A DNA stretch of 64,000 nt from Absidia repens (lineage: Eukaryota > Mucoromycota > Mucoromycetes > Mucorales > Cunninghamellaceae). The notes beneath the pieces are model-generated. The model did no database searches. It worked only from the letters and a program-made list of their open reading frames with translations, and was not told where the DNA came from. The stretch spans positions 1,302,001 to 1,366,000 of the forward strand of contig MCGE01000006.1 in the NCBI GenBank assembly GCA_002105175.1. The letters are read 5' to 3'. The position numbers were made by a program, and so were the translations under genes. Below, piece after piece: positions 51,193-61,093 of this stretch. Position 1 is the stretch's first letter, and each line of letters opens with the position of its first letter.

Positions 51193-51681
51193 ATGAGCGA
51201 TTATTCTTCCAGTTTTGGCGGCCCCGAATTGGTAATACTTCACAATAAAAAAGCAAAACGAACACAATCGACATTTCTTGATGAAGAATATGATTAACCT
51301 GATATATTATTATTAATATTATTATTGTTAGAGCAACAAGAAGCAAGAAGTCATGGAACAAGTGCGTGGTGAACTTGCCATGGCCAATGCTCAAGAGCTC
51401 ATCAACGTAAGTGATATATAAACCTATGAATTGACATTTTCTCCCCCCAACCTCTCTTAAAACACGAAGAAGGACTAATGTAACATATCGTTTAATATAT
51501 ACAGAAAATCAATGAAAAGTGCTACTTGAAGTGCGTCCCCAAGCCTGGTCCTCGCCTTGAAAGTGGAGAACAACAATGTCTTTCCAAGTGTATGGATCGT
51601 TACATGGAAGCCTGGAATGTGATTTCTCGCTCTTATGTCAACAGAATCCAACGTGAATCTCAAAACCAACAAATGATGTAG
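51193..51681 (+). CDS. TIM13: Mitochondrial small Tim chaperone Tim13
   Basis: Small Tim proteins form hexameric chaperones in the mitochondrial intermembrane space that carry hydrophobic precursors to the inner membrane. Three exons (51193-51231, 51332-51406, 51505-51681) give 96 residues. The twin CX3C motif is visible as KCYLKC and QCLSKC, with the spacing KPGPRLESGEQ between. The preceding helix VMEQVRGELAMANAQELINK and the following MDRYMEAWNVISRSYVNRIQ match Tim13 rather than Tim8, Tim9 or Tim10. It is a substrate of the Mia40 relay, whose oxidoreductase is encoded 6 kb away. Confidence 0.95.
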
Positions 51682-51884
51682 ATCCTCTCAAGAAGAATCT
51701 CGCACACACAGACAACTACGCACATACACACCACAGATACACATTTCCATATTGGCAATTCAGCGTAGAATTTTAGTTTGACAACTCCCCTACCTTCCCC
51801 TCTCTTTTTTGTTTATATCATCTTGTTTTTATATGTAGCTCATTCACTACCTGCAAATTTACCAATAAACTGTGATCTTTTTTA

Positions 51885-52045
51885 TAGACTAGCCTTACTG
51901 TCGCGGTATCATCCGGACGCAACCTATATTGCTTAGTGCGTCGTCGCCCAGAATCGTTTGAAAAGGACTTTATTACATTTTGTCGCCATAGAAACTGTTA
52001 TATATCCCATTTCCCGTATTATTAACATTTTTTGAATAAAAGCTT
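51885..52045 (+). repeat. Dispersed repeat family B, copy 4
   Basis: Matches the copy at 20935 over GACGCAACCTATATTGCTTA, GTGCGTCGTCGCC, GGACTTTATTACATTTTGT, ATAGAAACTGTTAT and TTGAATAAA. Confidence 0.6.
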
Positions 52046-52685
52046 GTCATCTTTACTATTATATATGTCCATTTGCTTTTGTCTTTGTTTGTTGTTTTTG
52101 TTAATTGTCATATGTATATTTGATCATATATTGTAGTCGAAAAAAACACCCATTATCATAGGCGATCTTCCCCAAAAAAATTACCTGTTATTGTCCACAT
52201 TAAAAAGAAATACATAACTCTTCATAGGTATCCAAAAAGTTCAACATGTGTGCAAACATAAAAACAACTTTGTAATGCACTTGTGAGAATTCAATATCGG
52301 TCGATGTTAGGAACCTTTGGCTGGGTAGCCTTTGAAATCGAAATGATCCCAGAGCAGGAGAATTTTCCAAAAATGGTAGAGTTTAATATGAAACATTGGT
52401 GTAGGAACACTGATCGTGTTCTGCACCTTTCCTGTAGAGACATATGGAATCTGTTATCTCATTGATACCACACTTGGTTGTCAAAAAATATAATAAATAG
52501 AGTAATGCCGCCTGATTAGCTGATCGTTAGACGTTTTTATGATATGGTACAATAGATACAGTGTGTGAGATCCAAACGCCACCAAATCATTATCGCATAG
52601 TATTTGGCATAATATTTAAATCATACTCTATCTTATTATATGACACACCAATAAATAAATAAAAAAAGGGAAAAAGGATGGTCAA
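52046..52685. other. Intergenic, no gene seen
   Basis: AT-rich. A 60-codon open frame at 52283-52465 has no recognisable content and is probably fortuitous or a relic. Confidence 0.35.
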
Positions 52686-52689
52686 TATC

Positions 52690-53310
52690 TGATGGATAAA
52701 AAAAAAAAGAATACACTTTAATCGAAGCATAAGCATAATCTGCAAAGGCCAGTAGCTATGAAAGGAGCTAAGCTTGAGGAAAATTTGATGGGGATCTGGA
52801 GAAAGGTCGACGTTAACTTTAAGGGAATATTGTAAAAAGTGAACTACTATAATATACAAAGCATGAGAAGGACTGAAGGGATGTCTATTATTGATGCCCA
52901 ACAAAAATGGTCAAACCAATCACAAGGGGTAATGGTTGTAAAAATAGTATCTATTGTACAAGACATGAGAGAGACTAATGGAGTATTTTTCATTTAAGCA
53001 AGTAAAAAGAGGCATATTTTATTTATATATAAATACAAGCTATGGATAGACTAACACTAAACTACACTACGATGGCTCCAGAAAGCCAATTAAAGGTCGC
53101 TCAAAATCCTAGATCCAAAATGAAAAAGTTCCCCATGCATCTTGTAATCTCTGAGCTGAAAACACTTATAAACTAGTCCTGGCACTAATCTAAGTCCAGC
53201 ATTACTCCATAGGGGCCACAATTGCGAAGAATTAAAGAAAGAAAAAAAGAAACAGAAAAGAAAGAGCGAAAAATAGGTCTAAATAAAATTCATGTGTGCG
53301 GGACTTGAAA
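52690..53310 (-). repeat. Dispersed repeat family A, copy 8 (near full length)
   Basis: Minus strand. The head TTTCAAGTCCCGCACACATGAA is at about 53288-53310, the body at 53015-53210 (ATGCATGGGGAACTTTTTCA, GGATCTAGGAT), and the second module extends to about 52690. Close to copies 3 and 4 in both modules. Confidence 0.65.
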
Positions 53311-54517
53311 TGTTCTTTTTGAGCCATCAGCCTTTTTTTATTGCTGCAAATAAAAAAGGAAAGCCCTCTGTTTCTATTTTACAACATTCAACACTATGTA
53401 ACATGGTTGACATGATAGGTATATTCTCATTAGAGATATATCCACCATTACACAGCATTTTTCTTTTTAAAACAACTGAAATCATTCAGCATCGGTAGTA
53501 TGATCTTTCTCTCGCTGTGACGCAACAATGATAATGCCGTCACACCCTCCTGTCTTTTAGCATAGCTTGCCACACTCTCTATTATATGCCAAATAGATTA
53601 ACATTCATCGTAGAAGTGCTTACCCTTTCTGTTTATCTTACATTATGGTTATTGACTTCTTTAATAAAAATAGACTTGCTAGATAGATCCTTTAACTGGA
53701 CGAGGTTTTAGCGAATCAAGTAATAAAAACAATTTTATTAAAAGAAAATACAATAGGCTAAAAAGTGTTGGGACACGAAAGAAAGACGATGTTGGGTGTG
53801 ATGTCTAAAGAGGCTGGAAAGTGAAGAGTCTGACAACTTATTGACACGGGACATCGTGTAGCTAGTCAATTGATGACACTAAAAAAAATAATAATCTCTT
53901 CTCATCAAGACTACTATTAAGCTTTTAATATCATTGCCATGGATTCTACACTATTTTTTCACTTCCAATAAATATCATGGAGACCCATCAGACTTCGTAT
54001 CCTAAAAATGATTTGTACTAAATTTTTCAGGTACAAGACTGGTGACCAAATGTTTTGAACAACCATATTTGCTTATGCTTTGAAGCGCCGACTGAAGACG
54101 AACTACCAAGTGGAATCATGCATGCACAAAAAGACATTAAAATAATAATAAAAAAAAAATAGATGATGTTTATTGTATATATTGAAGGGAGAGGAGGGAG
54201 AGAGAGAAAAAGACTAAACTATATAAAAAAGGGATCTTTTTCCATTGGCGTGGAAAAAAAAGGGTATGCAAATATATGTGTTTTCTGTGTATTGTTGATA
54301 TATGAATAATGAATGAATGGTAAAAATGAATAGATGAGATGGGGAAGTTGGGTTATTTTTTTCTTTTTTTGGTGGGAGAGGCCAAGTAATTGATAAGTGC
54401 TATGAGAATATTTACAATCCTTCCACAATTTTTTCAAGACGCCAAAGGAATGGTTAAAAATAAGAAAATAAATAAAGATAAATGAATGAATTGGGAGAGA
54501 GACTAAACTAAACTAGA
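53311..54517. other. Intergenic, no gene seen
   Basis: AT-rich, low-complexity stretch. The open frames in it are short and unrecognised. Confidence 0.35.
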
Positions 54518-55001
54518 CTAAACCATGGAAGGCTTGGGAGCAAACAAGGCGGTGGCGGTCGTAAAGGAACTTGCGACCATAGGTTGGCATCGTTTGACCA
54601 TAAGATGACGTTTGTTGCGAGGACGAGTATACAAGAGTTCCCAAGGATATGAAGTAGAGGGCGCGTTGGGTCGTTTGGTTCGAGAAGAGGAAGTACTGGA
54701 AGTTGGAGAAGGTCCATTGAGATTGACTTTGTTTAGCCGAACGATGTTTTTCAAAGGTCCCACTTGTTGAATAGAATTGTTGTAGTTGGTGTTGTTGTGT
54801 TCCTGACATCCTGTAATACTACTGTATGATTGATCTCTTCCTTGACATGATGCTGAGCAATACAAAGACGATTCAGTCTGCAATAAAAATAATAATAATA
54901 ATATCAAGGTAAGTATTTTGAGATTCTGGATATTCGAATGAGCAACTTACCATCACATCGTCGATACGATTGTCACAGATAATACACCACGAGAGATCCA
55001 T
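54518..55001 (-). CDS. ECL1-like zinc-binding stress/lifespan protein
   Basis: Two exons (55001-54951 and 54877-54518) give 136 residues. The first exon encodes only MDLSWCIICDNRIDDVM, which matches the start of fission yeast Ecl1-type proteins (MDL-x-WC-x-x-C). The second starts with SSLYCSASCQGRD. Together these give the CxxC...CxxxC pattern proposed to bind zinc. The rest is Ser/Asn/Thr-rich with a basic RTKRP segment. Ecl1-family proteins extend chronological lifespan and respond to nutrient and oxidative stress in yeasts. The biochemical function here is unknown. The family call rests on the N-terminal cysteine motif. Confidence 0.8.
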
Positions 55002-56450
55002 AGAGAAGAGGCAAATAGAGTAAGAAGGAGAGAGGAGTGAAAACGGAAAGAAAGGAAAGGGAAAAAAAAGAGAGACAGATAGAGAGATGGAGGTACAGAA
55101 AAGAGAAGTGAAAAAATAAAAAAATTCATTTATTTATATTTTTTAATTTTTTTAGCCCGTCGCCGTTACACAAGCGAGTGAAAAAAACGAGGCACTTTTA
55201 GAGGGGAGTTTTTTTTCCAATTTGCGCAGAAGGCCGAAGAACGCTCCAGAAACACCAACAACTTCGCCATGCATTTGTTTATTGTTTCTGACGGATCAGT
55301 ACATTAATAACAAATGCCAAAATGGGGTCTTCAGAAGCAATGATTGAAACAAAGTATCATCATCTTTGCACTCAGAGTACCGCAGACTTCAAAGTACGAA
55401 TCACGACTACGAAACACGCTTTACTCGTTCTTCCTTCCGCAGTTAATATGAAAAAACGAGATGCGGACAATTTTTTTTTATTTTTTTTATTGTGGCCGAA
55501 GAGTCATTCTCCTGGATTTCCTAATCTATATTCTCAGGAAGTGAAAGAGTACGGACCGGAAAACCTCCAATAACGGCAATGATTCATCGATTTGTTTTGA
55601 CAAACTTTGTTTTGTTGTTTGTCTGTGAGATAATTATACGGAACAGCAGGATGAAGTACCACATCGCCAGAACGGAAGGCTGAGTTATCCAGAGTACGTA
55701 TGAAGCTGTGTGTACCACAACACGGTATAAATCGATCTACAATGCTTGTACGTACTGTACGATGGACGCCATATCATATTCTAGCGATAACAAACTCTTC
55801 CAAAACAGCTACAAGTTCAGATATATCATATTCAAATCCATGATAATGATCCAAATGGAAAAATAAGGTTAATATGACAGCATCTCATAATTGGGATGAC
55901 ACTGAAACAAATAGACCCAGACCATTTTCACATTCCACCCCCACCCCTCCTCCCATCATCATAGTCATCATTATCATATATCACATATCATAAAGTACAA
56001 AACATAAGTTCAAAAATATATTATATATTTCAGTATGATATAATAAATATCAAAGTGGGTGTATATAAATGGAAAATGGGCAAATCGTGTGAATGAGCCA
56101 TGTAATGTAAATAGTATATATAAAAAAGGAGTAAACTAAAAAGGGGTAAAGGGGATGATTATAAACTATCGAACGATTGCCATTGAAGGTACCATGATGA
56201 TTCAATAAGAGATCTTGCCCAGATAATTGATGATAATTAGCGAAGCCTTATTCCTTGTTACTGTACATCATATAAATATTCAGTTAAGGCATAAAATGTT
56301 GACCGTCATTCTGTTAAGAAGTAAAACAAAAAGTGCACCTATAAGTATTAGGTACCCCCACCTCCCATCTGCCAGTGCTTACCTAACCATGTCGTAGTCA
56401 CAAATGGTGCCGGAGCAAAGATTGTGATGTATATATTGCTACATGTCCAG
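55002..56450. other. Intergenic, no gene seen
   Basis: Begins with a purine-rich leader of the ECL1-like gene. An 83-codon open frame at 55322-55573 has a compositionally odd product and no recognised motif. I do not call it a gene. Confidence 0.35.
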
Positions 56451-56479
56451 AATTGCTGTTACTTGCTAAGGAGATTTAT

Positions 56480-57200
56480 CATCATTCATCATATAAATAT
56501 TTACCACATATTTCATCCATATCGTCCAATCCTGTGTTTTCTTTGCTGCTAATGGCCCAGGATAAGGCAAGGCAGTGTCTGTGTTTGCTTGAGAGAGAAA
56601 CAGATGATCGCCTGTCTATCAAACCCTTTTATTCGTTTCCATCGATGAAGTAAAGAGAGGTGGTGATTGTCAAAGCAATTTTATCATCAACCTGGCATAA
56701 CAGCTTGAACGAGTCATATGATCAACTGGATCTTTACTAATGATAATAAACAGACATCATGTTAGCTAGCTTCCTACTATAATTTGTACGCAATTTGGTT
56801 ACCTTTCATATCATCACGTACAGTGATAAAATCCGTAAAAGAGCATTGACATTTGTGCATCCATTCTTCCCATTAGATATAGAGAGGCGTCTTGAATAAG
56901 GCCATACTTCGGTGGTATACATAGCAACTTCCCTTTTTTTTTTTTTTTTTGGCAGGAAACCATATCATAACCAACTTGCACGCGTCGATCGCTGTTGTTG
57001 TCAAAATCATGCTAGGAAAATATTGGCCCATTTTTCATCTAATTCATTGCTCCATTATAAAACTTGTTGGGACAAAGTAGGTCGTTCGCCATTGTTGCTA
57101 AGTCTCTTCTGCTAGTGGCTTCATTGTTGTAACATCCCCGCCAATAACAAAAGATCCGATCGATGTACTGTCTGAATGTTCATCAAGTAACCCGGTAAAT
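56480..57200 (-). other. Unresolved exon-like blocks on the minus strand
   Basis: Several minus-strand segments look protein-coding and end in splice-like donors. At about 56815-56885 is EEWMHKCQCSFTDFITVRDD (donor GTAACC). At about 56694-56740 is DPVDHMTRSSCYA. At about 56500-56600 is CLALSWAISSKENTGLDDMD followed by EICG. They can be joined in one frame with weak acceptors, but no start, terminal exon or family could be established. This may be a small multi-exon gene or a relic. Confidence 0.25.
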
Positions 57201-57485
57201 GAAGATTTTTTTGTTGTGATGATTTTCTATAAAAATGGGAGTTCACAAAGGACCAAGAAAAGGGATAAGATTAACAAGTACCAGAAACGGTTGTTCATGT
57301 AGATTTCAAATGCCGCAATTTTCCCCACTGCCGTACAACACATATAAAAAGAGATATATAGACATTCTTTATTTTGTAAGTGGTAAAAAAAAAAGTATTG
57401 TATGAAGTGTGCAATATCTATATAAAGAGTTGTAAAAGGGGAGATATACAGGAGTCAAATAAATATGAAGGATAAATAAAATAAA

Positions 57486-58026
57486 CTATGAGAACCAAGA
57501 GGAAAACCAGGAACTTGGCAAATCATCACCTTGTTCAAACGCGCTAGACGCTGTCACTTGATCCTTTTGTTCGTCTTGCTTATTGTTGTCGACTTCGTCC
57601 TCGTCGTCATCGTCAATTTCATCGCCATAGATATCAGGGTGTTCACGGAAACAATCTTGCATCGTCTTGAATTTTTCCACACAGTCCACTCCTTTTGGCT
57701 CTGCTTCAGAGTACACAAAACAGCTAAAAGCAGCTTTGAATTGTTCACCACAGGGTCCTTGAGCCATACCACCAAGACCTGGTCACAAAAAAACATTCAT
57801 TATTGTTAGCCACACTGCCACAATTTTCACTATTTTCCTTGTATTTTATTAGTAAGCGTTACTTACAAGGGCAGTCCCAGTTGATCTCGCCTGTCTCCGG
57901 GTCGTAAGCTGCTGATTGATCTTTTTCTTCTTTTGACTCATGGAGGATTTCTTCTTCTTGACTATCTACATATTCCTTGTCTACAAATACAACTGTGTCT
58001 TTGCCATCTCTGGTTGCATACGCCAT
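57486..58026 (-). CDS. MIA40: Mitochondrial intermembrane-space oxidoreductase Mia40/CHCHD4
   Basis: Mia40 oxidises and traps cysteine-rich proteins imported into the intermembrane space, and is re-oxidised by Erv1. Two exons (58026-57867 and 57778-57486) give 150 residues. The catalytic CPC is reconstituted across the splice ([17 protein letters not shown]). The twin CX9C pair follows: [11 protein letters not shown] and [11 protein letters not shown], then FREHPDIYG. The C-terminus is acidic. There is no N-terminal presequence or membrane anchor, unlike yeast Mia40 but like the short animal CHCHD4 form. The start used here gives [15 protein letters not shown]. Confidence 0.95.
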
Positions 58027-58609
58027 GGTGAGGTTCAAATATATTCAGGTTCAGCGGTGATTGGCAAAGAAAAGAAAAGTATTAATCACCGTTCCTTTTT
58101 TTTTTTTTTTTTTTTTGAATGTGCCGTCCCGAAGTGACTTGAGATATTGAAACCCCGTCACCTGCACACTGGCCTCAGTGATTCATTGGTCACGGAAATA
58201 AAATGCATTGACACTATGCCCATAAATTACGCACCTATTTTTTTTTAAAAACAAAAGCTATATAGAATACTGTATATTTAAGTAATAGTTTATACTCTCA
58301 CGCTTCCAAACATTGATTTACTAGGTGTCAGGAGGGGAGATTGTTGAAATTTGGTTTATGATAGACTAAACAACGTTCCCCGTATTTTGCACTATAAAAC
58401 TAGTCAACTGACTTCAGCTTGAACTTCGCTTTCTATATCAGATGCAAGAAATAATAAAAAATAGAAGTAAATAAACAACGTGCTGGCTATATACAATATG
58501 TCCAGTGTTGCTACGGTTACGTTACGGCCAAGGTTGATAAATGTCAATGGTAGACCGGCAATACAACCTCATTTCATTTTAAATAACCTAGAACCGTCAA
58601 CATATATCA
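58027..58609. other. Intergenic, no gene seen
   Basis: Mia40 upstream region with a T run at about 58098-58116, then AT-rich DNA. Confidence 0.35.
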
Positions 58610-59100
58610 AAAGTAGTGACGGTATTAAAACAGGGAACTATTGCATAAGACATGAGAAGGACTAATGGGAGATTTTTTCATTGAAGAAATTAAAAAGAAA
58701 TTTATTTTATTCATATGGAGATACAAACTATGAACACACTAATACTAAATTAAGCTATTGAAGGCTCCAAAAAGCAAACTAGTGTTATTGGCCACCGCTC
58801 TTTTGACGTGAGTCCAAGTCTTTATTCAATAAACGACACATTACAAAAAAAAAAAAAATAGTGGCGGCTCTAAATCCTGGATCCAAGTGAAAAAGTTTCC
58901 CCCTTGCATTTTGTAATCACTGATCTGAAAACGCTTCTAAACTAATCCTCATCCTAATCTAAGTTGATCATAACCTCAAAAAGTTGAATGATGAAGAAAA
59001 AAGTGAAGGGAAAAAAAAAAGAAAAGAAAGAGAAGAAAAAAAAAAACATGGGTGGTACATAAAAAATTCACGTGGGCGGGAATTGAAAAGTTTTAGGCCT
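58610..59100 (-). repeat. Dispersed repeat family A, copy 9, with a retrocopy insert
   Basis: Minus strand. The head TTCAATTCCCGCCCACGTGAAT is at about 59068-59092 and the body at 58700-58970, interrupted by the small polyadenylated insert listed next. Part of the second module (GACATGAGAAGGACTAATGG) is present at about 58649-58668. Confidence 0.65.
58785..58858 (+). mobile_element. Short processed retrocopy with poly(A) and target duplication
   Basis: A 74-bp segment absent from the other family A copies. It ends in CTTTATTCAATAAACGACAC, then ATTAC and 14 A residues, with AATAAA properly placed before the A tail. It is flanked on both sides by TAGTG (58780-58784 and 58859-58863). The uninterrupted copy 4 has a single TAGTG at this place. 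This is what target-primed reverse transcription of a 5'-truncated mRNA end leaves. The source transcript is not identified. Confidence 0.65.
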
Positions 59101-60170
59101 CAAGAGGATTTGAGAAATCCTCATTTTTTGTAACGTCAAACTATATAGCATCATCAACATGGTGGTTCACTTTTCATGACAGTATGGTTGTCCTCTTCTC
59201 TTCATGCTTTGCAAACTAGATGGAGCAATTCTGGCTAGCCTGATATGATTTTCCCTTCACGGTAGTACAGTCTGTAGAGTAGTTTACACTCACTGGAAGA
59301 TAGTTTGTCAATTTTATTAGACTAGCCTACCCAGCATTAAAGTATGATTGTTCTAAAACATGATTTCCTCACACTCCCTCGTACCCTTAATCACCTCACA
59401 TTTTGATTATGTCCCATGTATTACCATTATACCAGTCTATGCTTACATCTGAATAAAATATGTCTTGTCTTGCAGGATGACTACACCCACAATGTGCAGT
59501 ATTTGTGCGGTAAACAAAAAGTTGATGTGTGTGTGCAAAAAAAAAAAGAAGATTTTGTAAAGAGGCAACATCGATCAACTGTCATGATCAGCACATACAT
59601 ACACATATACAACCTCATTAAAATGTAAATTTTCAAAACCAAAACTGAAAAAAAAGACTATCGAAAGAGCCCATGTAGGTAATCACAATTGTCGCCCCAA
59701 CATGGTTTTTCTTTCTATATGTTGATAATTTAACCCAGCTTAAGACAGAGAAGTCCAAGCATCAGAACTCTTTTCCCACTCTTACGCCAGCTCAAAGCTC
59801 AAGTTTTCCGCGTCAATAGCCCCAAGATTGAAATTCATTTTCCTGTTTTCATTTCGTCCAATGTTCCACACCCTCGCGTTACTTTCACTGATAACAATAT
59901 TATAGTAACATTCGCGTGTAAATATTATCCCTGATAAAAAACAATTCACACAAAACATAATAAACAAAAGGAGAAGGGAGACACCATGACAATGACAAAT
60001 TGAGATAATTCAAAATATTTATTTTTCTTTGGAATCTTTCGCATGAAAAAAATCAAAAATTTGAATGAGACAATCTACAAAGTAAAAAATAAAATCAAAA
60101 TAGCACATACACACACAATACACACACACACATAAATATATCTAAACAGTCAAATAATAAAAGCTAAAAT
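59101..60170. other. Intergenic with a family A tail fragment
   Basis: At about 59400-59475 (plus strand) is a fragment like the family A 3' end (CTTACATCTGAATAAAATAT then GTCTTG). The rest is AT-rich with a CA microsatellite at about 60107-60132. No gene is seen. Confidence 0.4.
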
Positions 60171-60846
60171 CTAAAGAGTGAAATTGGAAGGGTTTTCGCC
60201 AGCTTCACGTTGGGTGTCCCATTTTTCAACCTAAATAGATACAAACCGAATAATCAGTTAGTCAAAACTTTTTTTGTCGAAGTGGAATGTTTTTTGTAGC
60301 AAATTACCCAAGAGTTAGGGCACAAGCTGTGATAGTTTCTCCAGAATTGCTTGCAGGGAGCAAAGTCTTCACCACGGGCGTCGATACACTTGAAGTAATC
60401 GACGTAATTTTGCCAACAACTATAAATATAATCAATACAATCAATATCGTCCTTTACAGCTATAATATATGTCTTTATACGTACTGCTTAGTTTGGTTGG
60501 TGTTGGGGAAACTATAAAGAAAAAAAAAAAAAAGAGGCGAAGGCGTCAGTGACAAATATCGTTGATGTTGTTGTTTGCGACCGTTATTTTTCAAGGTTTT
60601 TCTACGTTACCGAGCATCGAAGGGAGCTATTCATAAAACAAAAAGGATATGTCAGTCATACGGATTGAATTGATGATAGGTAAATGTTTCCTTCTTTACC
60701 TGTTTGCATTTCTGTTAAGTTTCGCGAAGCATTTCGGAAAGAGGAGAAAAAAAATACGTTGTTAGAATTAAAGCGAGGATTTGATTGAGTACTTTTATCG
60801 TATTCCATGTCTATTGCTTACCAGATTTAACTTCGGCGTCAGACAT
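60171..60846 (-). CDS. COX12: Cytochrome c oxidase subunit 6B (Cox12)
   Basis: A peripheral subunit on the intermembrane-space face of complex IV. Six exons (60846-60822, 60711-60700, 60626-60611, 60511-60485, 60419-60308, 60230-60171) splice to exactly 83 residues, the length of yeast Cox12. The product contains [20 protein letters not shown], the CX9C pair CWQNYVDYFKC and the CX10C pair CKQFWRNYHSLC, then PNSWVEKWDTQREAG. Two exons are only 12 and 16 nt long. No presequence is expected, because import is driven by the Mia40 relay. Most exons are too small to be seen as open frames. Confidence 0.95.
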
Positions 60847-61093
60847 TGTATCAATGATTAAAGAGAAGGGTAAAGAAGAAGGAGAAAAAAAAACATTTCG
60901 TCTATGGACAGGGTCACTGAAAAAAAAAGTGACGTGGTGGAGCGAGCGGTCTTTCAACCCTCCACCCCTCCCAGAAAAGACTTTTTTGACAGCCCACAAT
61001 CAAATTCATGCGAAACATAAAAATTTATTGTATAAAACATAAACAATATACATATAATTTAACTAAAAAATAATAATCTAAGAGTAAAATAAA

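Noticed and set aside
55322..55573. 83-codon open frame on the plus strand
   Set aside because: No recognisable motif, poly-Phe and low-complexity stretches, and no splice or promoter context; treated as chance.
57210..57230. TGATGA considered as a C box of a C/D snoRNA
   Set aside because: No D box or terminal stem at a suitable distance.
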